Assembly (NCBI GenBank): GCA_046346965.1 | Contig: JAXMHB010000028.1 | Coordinates: 1 to 34,269, forward strand | Origin: JAXMHB01 sp046346965 | Lineage (GTDB): Bacteria > Pseudomonadota > Gammaproteobacteria > Xanthomonadales > SZUA-5 | Length of the DNA stretch: 34,269 bases | Direction of reading: 5' to 3' | In this document: piece after piece, positions 23,920-30,797 of the stretch | Numbering within the stretch: the first letter of the stretch is position 1 | Layout of the letters: every line of letters starts with the position of its first letter | Position numbers and translations under genes: made by a program | Notes under the pieces: model-generated | The model's input: the letters and a program-made list of their open reading frames with translations, nothing else | The model's database searches: none | What the model was told of the DNA's origin: nothing

Positions 23920-23952
23920 CCGCAGCCTCGCGAAACCGCTGATGTTTTCCGC

Positions 23953-26190
23953 ATGAGTACTGGCGAAATACTCGCGTTCGAGCAGATTCCGCTCAAGGAA
24001 TACGCCGAGAACGCGTATCTGAACTACTCGATGTACGTGGTGCTGGACCGCGCCCTGCCCTTCATCGGCGACGGCCTGAAACCGGTGCAGCGTCGCATCA
24101 TTTATGCGATGAGCGAACTCGGCCTCAACGCCGGCGCCAAGCACAAGAAGTCCGCGCGCACGGTTGGCGATGTGATCGGCAAGTTCCATCCGCACGGCGA
24201 TTCCGCTTGTTACGAGGCACTGGTGCTGATGGCGCAGCCCTTCAGCTTCCGCTACCCGCTGATCGATGGACAGGGCAACTTTGGCTCGCCGGACGATCCG
24301 AAGAGCTTCGCGGCAATGCGTTACACCGAGTCCAAGCTGACGCCTTTCGCGCGCCTGCTGCTGGAGGAGTTGGGACAAGGCACGGCGGAATGGGAGCCCA
24401 ACTTTGACGGCACGCTGGAAGAGCCGAAGTGGCTGCCGGCGCGCGTGCCGCATGTGCTGCTGAACGGCACCACCGGCATCGCCGTCGGCATGGCCACCGA
24501 TATTCCGCCGCACAATCTGCGCGAGGTGCTGTCCGCCTGCATCCGCCTGCTGGACGATCCCGACGCCACCACCGGCGATCTGTGCGAACACATCCGCGGC
24601 CCGGATTTCCCGACGCCGGCGGAGATCATCACGCCACGCGCCGACCTGATCCGCATGTACGAGACCGGCAACGGCTCGGTGCGCGCACGCGCCGTGTACA
24701 CGCGCGAGAACGGCAACATCATCATCACGGCGCTGCCGCATCAGGTGTCGCCGACCAAGGTCATCGAGCAGATCGCCGAGCAGATGCGGCTGAAGAAACT
24801 GCCGATGATCGAGGACTTGCGCGACGAGGGCGATCACCAGCAGCCGATCCGCATCGTCCTGATTCCGCGCAGCAACCGGGTCGATGTGGACGAGGTGATG
24901 AACCACCTGTTCGCCACCACCGATCTGGAAAAGAGCTTCCGCATCAACATCAACCTGATCGGCCTCGACGGCCGTCCGCAGGTCAAGCCGCTCAAGCTGT
25001 TGCTGACCGAGTGGCTGCAGTTCCGCACCGACACCGTGCGCCGGCGCCTGCAATTCCGCCTGCACAAGGTCGAGCGCCGGATGCACCTGTTGGAAGGCCT
25101 GCTGATCGCCTTCCTGAATCTGGATGAAGTGATCCGCATCATCCGCACCGAGGACGAGCCCAAAGCGGTGCTGATGGCGCGTTTCGGCCTGAGCGAGGAA
25201 CAGGCCGAGTACATTCTGGAAACCAAGCTGCGCCAACTGGCGCGGCTGGAAGAGATGAAGATCCGCGGCGAACAGGCCGAACTGGCCGCCGAGCGCACCG
25301 AACTCGAAGCCGTGCTGGGCTCAAAATCCAAGCTCAAGGCTTTGATCAAGAAGGAGTTGGAAGCCGACGCCAAGCAGTATGGCGACGATCGCCGCTCGCC
25401 CTTGATCGAGCGCGGCCAGGCACGGGCGCTGTCCGAGGCAGAACTGACGCCGTCGGAACCGGTCACCATCATCCTGTCCGACAAGGGCTGGGTGCGCGCT
25501 GCCAAGGGTCATGAAATCGACCCGTCGGCGCTGAGTTATCGCGAGGGCGACAAGTACTTCGTCAGTGCGCGCGGTCGCAGCAACTTCCAGGCCGCCTTCC
25601 TCGATTCCAGTGGCCGCGCCTACTCGACCCCTGCCCACAGTCTGCCGTCGGCGCGTGGTCAGGGCGAACCGCTGACCGGGCGTTTCGATCCGCCGGCCGG
25701 CGCACGCTATCTGGCAGTACTGTGTGCGGATCCCGAATCGCGCTGGTTGCTCGCCACCAGTGCCGGTTATGGCTTCCTCACTCGCTACGAGAATCTGATT
25801 TCCCGCAATCGCAGCGGCAAGCAATTGCTGACGGTGCCCGAGGAGTCGGACATTCTGGCGCCAGTGCCGGTCCACGGATCGCCCGCCAGCGCGCTGGTCG
25901 GCGCGGTGTCCAGCGACGGTCACCTGTTGGTGTTTCCGCTGAGCGAACTGCCGGAGCTCGACAAGGGCAAAGGCAACAAGATCCTCAATCTGGCGGCTCG
26001 GCAGACCAACGGCAGTCGTCTGCTGGCGCTGGCGGCCTTTCAGCCGAACCAGGAACTGATTGTCGTCGCCGGCGGTCGCATCACCCGCCTCAAGGGACAC
26101 GATTTGGACGCCTACCGCGGCGCCCGCGCCCAGCGCGGCGCGCTGCTGCCGCGCGGATTGCAGCGCGTCGACCGTCTCGACGTGGTTTGA
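23953..26190 (+). CDS. parC: DNA topoisomerase IV subunit A
   Basis: ParC is the DNA-cleaving subunit that, with ParE, unlinks daughter chromosomes. The 745-residue protein aligns with E. coli ParC (752) along its length: ENAYLNYSMYVVLDRALPFIGDGLKPVQRRI, catalytic Tyr124 (AAMRYTES), NNGTT-type loop LLNGTTGIAVGMATDIPPHNLREV, a coiled-coil hinge (about 365-470) and a shortened beta-pinwheel C-terminal domain with the SKGKGNKI-like box (DKGKGNKILNL). The quinolone-resistance region is wild type at the usual positions, Ser84 and Glu88 (HPHGDSACYEA). The ATG at 23953 lacks a clear ribosome site. ParC, not GyrA, is indicated by length and by the C-terminal domain. Confidence 0.96.
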   Translation: MSTGEILAFEQIPLKEYAENAYLNYSMYVVLDRALPFIGDGLKPVQRRIIYAMSELGLNAGAKHKKSARTVGDVIGKFHPHGDSACYEALVLMAQPFSFRYPLIDGQGNFGSPDDPKSFAAMRYTESKLTPFARLLLEELGQGTAEWEPNFDGTLEEPKWLPARVPHVLLNGTTGIAVGMATDIPPHNLREVLSACIRLLDDPDATTGDLCEHIRGPDFPTPAEIITPRADLIRMYETGNGSVRARAVYTRENGNIIITALPHQVSPTKVIEQIAEQMRLKKLPMIEDLRDEGDHQQPIRIVLIPRSNRVDVDEVMNHLFATTDLEKSFRININLIGLDGRPQVKPLKLLLTEWLQFRTDTVRRRLQFRLHKVERRMHLLEGLLIAFLNLDEVIRIIRTEDEPKAVLMARFGLSEEQAEYILETKLRQLARLEEMKIRGEQAELAAERTELEAVLGSKSKLKALIKKELEADAKQYGDDRRSPLIERGQARALSEAELTPSEPVTIILSDKGWVRAAKGHEIDPSALSYREGDKYFVSARGRSNFQAAFLDSSGRAYSTPAHSLPSARGQGEPLTGRFDPPAGARYLAVLCADPESRWLLATSAGYGFLTRYENLISRNRSGKQLLTVPEESDILAPVPVHGSPASALVGAVSSDGHLLVFPLSELPELDKGKGNKILNLAARQTNGSRLLALAAFQPNQELIVVAGGRITRLKGHDLDAYRGARAQRGALLPRGLQRVDRLDVV

Positions 26191-26221
26191 ACTCACCCCG
26201 ACCTGTCCCCATAGTGGATCC

Positions 26222-26872
26222 ATGAAGCCGACCGAATCCCCCGCGACCACCCTGAGCGACCGCTTCCGCGGCTACTATCCCGTGGTCGTCGACGTCGAGA
26301 CCGGTGGCTTCGACTGCGACGGCGACGCCCTGCTCGAGATTGCCGCGGTTCTGCTGGAGATGACGCCGGACGGTCAGTTGCAGCGCGGGCAGACGGTGTC
26401 CACGCATGTGGTTCCCTTCCCCGGCTCGAACATCGACCCGCGCTCGCTGGAAATCACCGGCATCGATCCCACGCACCCTTTGCGCATGGCACTGGATGAG
26501 CGCGATGCGCTGGATTTCATCTTCGATCCGGTGCGCAAGGCGTGCAAAGCGGCCGATTGCCAGCGCGCGATCCTGGTGGGGCACAACGCCAGCTTCGACT
26601 TGAGCTTCGTCAACGCCGCCATCCGCCGCACCGGTCACAAGCGCTCGCCCTTCCATCCCTTCAGCACCTTCGATACCGTATCGCTGGCCGGACTGGCCTA
26701 CGGACAAACGGTGCTGGCCAAGGCGCTGTTGGCGGCCGGCTTGAACTGGGACAGCAAATCGGCCCATTCGGCAGCCTACGATGCCGAGCAGACCGCGGAT
26801 TTGTTCTGCACCATCGTCAATCGCTGGCGCGCGCTGCATCTGGCGCCCGGCGATCTGGCGCTGACGGACTAA
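26222..26872 (+). CDS. rnt: ribonuclease T
   Basis: RNase T trims 3' ends of tRNA and other stable RNAs. The 216-residue protein is a DEDDh exonuclease: Asp24 and Glu26 (VVVDVETGGFD), Asp126 (GHNASFDLSF), His182 and Asp187 (HSAAYDAEQTADLF). The segment LEITGIDPTHPLRMA and the FHPFSTFDTVSLAGLAYGQ region are typical of RNase T rather than of DnaQ. The ATG at 26222, 31 bp after parC, gives the family N-terminus; the open frame upstream overlaps parC and is spurious. It is probably cotranscribed with the FmdB gene 4 bp downstream. Confidence 0.95.
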   Translation: MKPTESPATTLSDRFRGYYPVVVDVETGGFDCDGDALLEIAAVLLEMTPDGQLQRGQTVSTHVVPFPGSNIDPRSLEITGIDPTHPLRMALDERDALDFIFDPVRKACKAADCQRAILVGHNASFDLSFVNAAIRRTGHKRSPFHPFSTFDTVSLAGLAYGQTVLAKALLAAGLNWDSKSAHSAAYDAEQTADLFCTIVNRWRALHLAPGDLALTD

Positions 26873-26876
26873 GCCC

Positions 26877-27176
26877 ATGCCCATCTACGAGTACGCCAAA
26901 TCCGATCCCGACGTGGCCGGTTGTGCGCATTGCTCAGCCGGTTTCGAGGTCTTTGCCCGCCTCAGTGCCGCTGACTTGCAGCAGTGCCCGCAGTGCGGCG
27001 CTGCTGTACGCCGCGTGATCTCGGCGCCTTCGGTGATCGGCGGCAACGCCCATGTGCTGAAGGAATCGCACTTCTCCAAGCACGGCTTCACGCAGTACAA
27101 GAAGGCTGGCGGCGGCGTGTACGAGAAGACCGCTGGCGACGGGCCGCGCTACATCAGCGGCGACGAGCGCAGCTGA
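26877..27176 (+). CDS. FmdB-family zinc-ribbon protein
   Basis: A 99-residue protein beginning MPIYEY, the hallmark of the FmdB/CxxC-CxxC-SSSS family. A zinc ribbon is formed by CAHC (residues 16-19) and CPQC (42-45). The usual aromatic and glycine-rich tail follows (SKHGFTQYKKAGGGVYEK). Proposed roles are regulatory, but no mechanism is settled. The insertion KSDPDVAG between MPIYEY and the first CxxC is slightly longer than usual. It starts 4 bp after rnt, and its stop and the stop of the convergent SecB-like gene both lie in a 12-bp palindrome, CTGAGGCCTCAG (27173-27184). Confidence 0.88.
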   Translation: MPIYEYAKSDPDVAGCAHCSAGFEVFARLSAADLQQCPQCGAAVRRVISAPSVIGGNAHVLKESHFSKHGFTQYKKAGGGVYEKTAGDGPRYISGDERS

Positions 27177-27180
27177 GGCC

Positions 27181-27642
27181 TCAGTTCAGCGTACCGGTGG
27201 CTCCGGACGCGGGCGCCGAGATCTCCTGCGGCAGGTCCAGCGGCAACCGGATCGTGTGCAGACCCAGGCGTTCGAGCAAATCCTGCGCGCGCCCTGCCAG
27301 CGCTGGAAACAACTGCCGCGCCAGCACCGTGTGATTGCCGGAGAAGTCGGCCAGGGTGACGCCTGCGCCGGTCTGGCGGTAGATCGCCAGCGCCTTCAGC
27401 TCGATCTCGAACAAACGCGTCCGCGCCGCACCGCGCAGCGGCGTGCCGGTGCAGCTGAAGCGGATCTGCAGCGCGTACTGCGGCGGCGCCGAGCCTTCGA
27501 CGCCGCTGGGCGTCAGCTGAAATTCGACGTGCGCATTGCACTCGGTCGTACGCGCATCCGAGCCGGCGGGCAGCTGCGCCTGTACCGCGGTGTAGCTCAG
27601 GCTCTCCAGGCTCAGTGCCCGGTACATCTCGTCGGCAGTCAT
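27181..27642 (-). CDS. SecB-like protein
   Basis: A 153-residue acidic protein that I read as a divergent member of the SecB fold. Similarities to SecB run in order: an N-terminal strand (SLESLSYTAVQAQLP), a strand YALQIRFSCTGT, RLFEIELKALAIYRQTG at the place of SecB's FLCEVQQGGIFSI region, and HTVLARQLFPALAGRAQDLLERLGLHTIRLPL matching the stretch around [22 protein letters not shown] in SecB. The main helix and the short C-terminal tail also fit. Function as an export chaperone is inferred only. The ATG at 27642 overlaps the glycosylase stop (ATGA), which is an unusual partner. Sequence identity is low, so another fold is possible. Confidence 0.55.
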   Translation of the reverse strand: MTADEMYRALSLESLSYTAVQAQLPAGSDARTTECNAHVEFQLTPSGVEGSAPPQYALQIRFSCTGTPLRGAARTRLFEIELKALAIYRQTGAGVTLADFSGNHTVLARQLFPALAGRAQDLLERLGLHTIRLPLDLPQEISAPASGATGTLN

Positions 27643-28265
27643 TGGTTCCGGGACCAATCCAAGGCGCGCCAAAGATACAGACTTGCCAGCGATCGGTAAG
27701 GCCGCCAGGGCTCGGCGAGTGCCGTCAACTGGCGCGCATCCGGCAGCTCGTCCAGCCCGTGCACCAGTTGCGCGCCGGCGCGCACGCCGTAGTCGCTGAC
27801 CGGCAGCACATCCGGGCGTCCCAGTCGAAAGATCAACAACATATGCACCGTCCACGGTCCAATGCCGCGGACCACGGTGAGCGCATCGACGATTTGTTGA
27901 TCGTCCAGTGTCCGCAGTCGCGCGGTCGAAGGCAGCAGCCGCGCGTTCGCGTGCTGCGCCAGATCCTTGAGCGCGCGCACTTTGCCGCCCGACACCCCGG
28001 CCGCACGCAGCGCCTGCTCGTCGATGTCGCGCAATCCAGCCGCCGTGATGCGCGTACTGCCGAGCGCCTGCTCGACGCGCGCGACGATGGTGGCCGCAGC
28101 CTTCCCATGCAGTTGCTGATACAGGATCGAGCGCGCCAGCGCGTCTACCAAGGTGAAACGCCGCGGCGCCGGCAATGACTGGGTATCGACGCGATCCATC
28201 CAGACCGCCAGCTGAGGGTCGGCGTCTCGCAAATGTGCCTGGGCTTGGTCCAACTGCGCGCTCAC
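27639..28265 (-). CDS. AlkA-type DNA-3-methyladenine glycosylase
   Basis: A 208-residue HhH-GPD base-excision repair glycosylase removing alkylated purines. The helix-hairpin-helix is VRGIGPWTVHMLLIF (about residues 132-146), followed by the catalytic Asp158 (LPVSDYGVRAG). LARSILYQQLHGKAA near the N-terminus is also characteristic of the AlkA/Mag1 group; the N-terminal AlkA-like extra domain is absent, so it is the compact type. I prefer the GTG at 28265 because GGAGGGG lies just upstream; an ATG nine codons earlier (28292) has a poorer site. It is coupled to the SecB-like gene. Confidence 0.88.
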   Translation of the reverse strand: MSAQLDQAQAHLRDADPQLAVWMDRVDTQSLPAPRRFTLVDALARSILYQQLHGKAAATIVARVEQALGSTRITAAGLRDIDEQALRAAGVSGGKVRALKDLAQHANARLLPSTARLRTLDDQQIVDALTVVRGIGPWTVHMLLIFRLGRPDVLPVSDYGVRAGAQLVHGLDELPDARQLTALAEPWRPYRSLASLYLWRALDWSRNQ

Positions 28266-28341
28266 GGCCCCTCCAGCGTCTGCAACAACCATAGCCTACG
28301 GCACGCGGCGGCGATTGCACTCGATTCAGCCACGCACAAAC

Positions 28342-28369
28342 GCAGAAGGCGCCCGAAGGCGCCCTCTGC
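28342..28369 (-). terminator. terminator of the rpsP-rimM-trmD-rplS operon
   Basis: Downstream of rplS on the minus strand, GCAGAGGGCGCC and GGCGCCTTCTGC form a 12-bp stem (one G-T pair) capped by the stable TTCG tetraloop. It is followed by GTTTGTG, a weak T-run. This is the only strong intrinsic terminator seen in the window. Confidence 0.8.
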
Positions 28370-28389
28370 TTGCAGCAATGCTGACCCGC

Positions 28390-28752
28390 TCAGGCCTTTG
28401 CAGAGGCCGACAGATCTTCGCGAATGCGCGCTGCCTTGCCTTCCAGCTCGCGCAGGTAGTACAGCTTGGCGGAACGCACCTTGCCGCGACGCTTGACCTG
28501 CACCGACTCGATGGACGGGCTGTAGGTCTGGAACACGCGCTCCACGCCCTCGCCGTGCGAGATCTTGCGCACGGTGAAGGAGGAATTCAGACCGCGGCTC
28601 TTGATCGCGATGACCACGCCCTCGTACGCCTGGACGCGCTCACGAGAACCTTCCTTGACCTTGACATTGACCACGACCGTGTCGCCCGGGGTGAACGCGG
28701 GGATGTCGCGGTTCATCTGCTCAGCTTCCAGCTGCTGAATGATTTTGCTCAT
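28390..28752 (-). CDS. rplS: 50S ribosomal protein L19
   Basis: L19 sits at the interface of the ribosomal subunits. The 120-residue protein has the expected MSKIIQQLEAEQMN start, FTPGDTVVVNVKVKEGSRERVQAYEGVVIA, KISHGEGVERVFQTYSP and VKRRGKVRSAKLYYLRELEGKAARI. The ATG at 28752 fits the family; the frame is open 7 codons further. It is last in the rpsP-rimM-trmD-rplS operon, 30 bp after trmD, and is followed by a terminator. Confidence 0.98.
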   Translation of the reverse strand: MSKIIQQLEAEQMNRDIPAFTPGDTVVVNVKVKEGSRERVQAYEGVVIAIKSRGLNSSFTVRKISHGEGVERVFQTYSPSIESVQVKRRGKVRSAKLYYLRELEGKAARIREDLSASAKA

Positions 28753-28782
28753 GGCACATCTCTCAGGGTACAAACTAGCCCG

Positions 28783-29532
28783 CTATTGTACACCGTTTTT
28801 TGCTTCGTGCTCACGGATGTATTCGCTGAGCAGCAGACGATCGCGTTTGTTCAGCGTCAGGCGCGCCAGCAGATCCGGACGACGCAGCCAGGTGACCCCG
28901 AGCGATTGCTTGCGCCGCCAGCGCGCGATCAGCGCGTGATTGCCGGACAGCAACACCTCGGGAACGGCGCCCTCGTCGGCGATCTCCGGCCGCGTGTAGT
29001 GCGGGCAATCAAGCACGCCATCCATGAAGCTGTCCTCGACCGCCGACGCCTCCGTGTGCAGCACACCGGGCAACAGCCGCGTAACCGCGTCCATGATCGC
29101 CAGTGCCGGAATCTCGCCGCCAGACAGGACGAAATCGCCCATCGACACTTCCATGTCCACATAGCGATCGATGAAGCGCTGATCGAGCCCTTCATAGCGC
29201 CCGCAGACCAGTATCAGTCCCGAAGCACCCGCCCACTGCCGGGCCAGCGACTGGTCAAATCGCCGCCCCTGCGGACTCATCAGCACCACCGGCGCGGTGC
29301 TTTGCGCCCGCGCTGCCTGCAGCGCCCGACGCAGTGGCTCGATCATGAACACCATGCCGGGGCCGCCACCGTAGGGTCGGTCGTCCACGGTGCGGTAGTT
29401 GTCGACGGTGTAATCGCGCGGGTTCCAGCACTGCAAGGTGATGCGCCCGCGCTCCAGCGCCCGCCCGACCACGCCCATCGCCAGGGTTTGGCGCACGACG
29501 TCCGGGAACAAGGTCAGCACATCGAAGCGCAT
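28783..29532 (-). CDS. trmD: tRNA (guanine-37-N1)-methyltransferase
   Basis: TrmD methylates G37 next to the anticodon with S-adenosylmethionine, preventing frameshifts. The 249-residue SPOUT enzyme has MRFDVLTLFPDVV, TVDDRPYGGGPGM, the trefoil-knot cofactor motifs LVCGRYEGLDQRF and GDFVLSGGEIPAL, and DCPHYTRP with VPEVLLSGNHALIARWR. The ATG at 29532 gives the family N-terminus; the longer frame to 29577 adds non-homologous residues. It lies between rimM (60 bp) and rplS in the standard order. Confidence 0.97.
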   Translation of the reverse strand: MRFDVLTLFPDVVRQTLAMGVVGRALERGRITLQCWNPRDYTVDNYRTVDDRPYGGGPGMVFMIEPLRRALQAARAQSTAPVVLMSPQGRRFDQSLARQWAGASGLILVCGRYEGLDQRFIDRYVDMEVSMGDFVLSGGEIPALAIMDAVTRLLPGVLHTEASAVEDSFMDGVLDCPHYTRPEIADEGAVPEVLLSGNHALIARWRRKQSLGVTWLRRPDLLARLTLNKRDRLLLSEYIREHEAKNGVQ

Positions 29533-29592
29533 CAGCGTGTCGTCCGAGGTAGCCGCTCGGCCGCCTCTACATTGCAAAGTCAGCCCGGAGAG

Positions 29593-30102
29593 CTAGAAGT
29601 CAGCGTCCCAATCGACGGTCAGCAGACCGCCATCCAGGTCCACCGACACGATGTACGAATCCATGACGAAGGGGATCAGGCGCTCGTGCTCGGCGGACTT
29701 CGCCACCAGGATAGGATGCGCGCCATTGTCAAACAGGTGATCGACCACGCCGAAGTCGACACCCTCGCGATTGACGACGCGCAGGCCTTCGAGATCGGTC
29801 CAATAGTACTGACCACGCGGCAGGCGCGGCAGGCGTGCGCGCTCGACCGCCACTTCAGCCCCAGTGAGCGCCGCGGCGGCATCGCGATCAGCGACACCCT
29901 CGATTTCGGCGATCAGGCCGCGCGTGCCGTATTGCGCGTGGGTGACGCGCACAGAACGTGGCGGCTGGCCGGTCAGGCACAACCACCACGTTCGATGTTC
30001 GGCGAGTCCTTCAGGCGGGTCCGCAAAGGACTGAACCCGCAGAGCGCCACGGACACCGTGCGCTCCCAACACCTTGCCCATCACCACGTGCCGCGATGTC
30101 AC
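29593..30102 (-). CDS. rimM: ribosome maturation factor RimM
   Basis: RimM helps 30S maturation, binding S19 during 16S rRNA processing. The 169-residue protein has the N-terminal domain VMGKVLGAHGVRGALRVQSFAD and a C-terminal PRC barrel (about 93-169) with QYYWTDLEGLRVVN, HLFDNGAHPILVA, LIPFVMDSYIVSVDLDGGLLTVDWD. The start used is GTG at 30102; an in-frame ATG seven codons in (VVMGK) would clip the usual N-terminal residues. The ribosome site is weak. Second gene of the rpsP operon. Confidence 0.96.
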   Translation of the reverse strand: MTSRHVVMGKVLGAHGVRGALRVQSFADPPEGLAEHRTWWLCLTGQPPRSVRVTHAQYGTRGLIAEIEGVADRDAAAALTGAEVAVERARLPRLPRGQYYWTDLEGLRVVNREGVDFGVVDHLFDNGAHPILVAKSAEHERLIPFVMDSYIVSVDLDGGLLTVDWDADF

Positions 30103-30133
30103 GGGCGCGATCCGGGCCGGCGTCGCAGCAGCC

Positions 30134-30394
30134 TCAGGCAGCAGCGGGCTGCTGCTTCTGCGCCACCTTGATCAGCTGACGCACCTTGTCGGTCGGCTGG
30201 GCGCCCACGCCCACCCAATGCGTCACGCGCGCCAGATCCAGCGACAGCGGCACTTCCTTGCCCTGCGCGATCGGATTGTAGTAGCCCACGCGCTCAATGC
30301 TGCGGCCATCACGCGCATAGCGCTCATCAGCGACAACGATGTAATAGAAGGGCCGCTTCTTGGCGCCACCACGGGCAAGGCGAATCTTGACCAT
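30134..30394 (-). CDS. rpsP: 30S ribosomal protein S16
   Basis: S16 stabilises the 30S body during assembly. The 86-residue protein begins MVKIRLARGGAKKRPFYYIVV and continues ERVGYYNPIAQGKE, DLARVTHWVGVGAQPTDKVRQLIK, a complete family match with a short alanine-rich tail. The ATG at 30394 has AAGGA about 12 nt upstream and a second AAGG next to the start. It is the promoter-proximal gene of rpsP-rimM-trmD-rplS. ffh, which often precedes it, is not found upstream within the window. Confidence 0.98.
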   Translation of the reverse strand: MVKIRLARGGAKKRPFYYIVVADERYARDGRSIERVGYYNPIAQGKEVPLSLDLARVTHWVGVGAQPTDKVRQLIKVAQKQQPAAA

Positions 30395-30437
30395 CCTTGA
30401 TTCCTTTCAAACTTCGGCAGAACGAGCGTAGCCCGCA

Positions 30438-30466
30438 AGTGTAATCCATTCCTTGGCGGGCGCCAA
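30438..30466 (-). promoter_or_regulatory. sigma70 promoter of the rpsP operon
   Basis: On the minus strand TTGGCG (30461-30466), a spacer of exactly 17 bp and TACACT (30438-30443) make a good sigma70 promoter. The predicted start is near 30431, giving a leader of about 37 nt before the rpsP ATG at 30394. Confidence 0.72.
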
Positions 30467-30505
30467 GCTGGATGCTGAACGAAGGCGCCGATCGCGCATC
30501 AAGCT

Positions 30506-30679
30506 TTAGCTGTCGAGTCCGCAGCGCGCCTGCTCGCTTTCCTCGAGCATACGCGAGAGCTCGCGCGCGGCGTGGTCCAGCCGCACATCGCGCCACAGCT
30601 GGCGCGCGCACTCCACGCCGTGCAGGGCCGATTCGAGCGCACTTTGCAGACTGTGCAAGCCTTCCATCGAGATTTCCAT
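30506..30679 (-). CDS. small hypothetical protein, 57 residues
   Basis: A short ORF with a very strong ribosome site, GGAGGGGGT, 5 nt before the ATG at 30679. The product starts MEISMEGLHSLQSALESALH and is almost wholly helical and charged (many Glu, Arg, Leu), with two cysteines (positions 24 and 53) and no membrane segment. Third codon positions are strongly GC-biased, as in real genes here. No family was recognised. It lies upstream of the rpsP promoter in the same direction and divergent from the decarboxylase; a long inverted repeat is 58 bp upstream. Confidence 0.7.
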   Translation of the reverse strand: MEISMEGLHSLQSALESALHGVECARQLWRDVRLDHAARELSRMLEESEQARCGLDS

Positions 30680-30737
30680 GGACACCCCCTCCGACTACAG
30701 TGAGGAGCATCGTCCGACTGCCGCCGCCGCGGCGTCA

Positions 30738-30771
30738 TTGACGCAGGTCAGGTGAGACTGACGTGCGTCAA
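30738..30771. promoter_or_regulatory. 14-bp-arm inverted repeat with two outward TTGACG boxes
   Basis: The arms 30738-30751 and 30758-30771 match at 13 of 14 positions (TTGACGCA...TGCGTCAA at the ends) around a 6-base centre. Each end carries TTGACG, a good -35 box, reading toward the centre. It lies between the 57-residue gene and the decarboxylase gene and is probably an operator for a dimeric regulator controlling one or both. The -10 positions at standard spacing are poor, so a direct promoter role is uncertain. The remaining bases of this 118-bp gap show nothing else. Confidence 0.6.
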
Positions 30772-30797
30772 GGTCCGCGCGGCAGGCCTTCGCCAGC

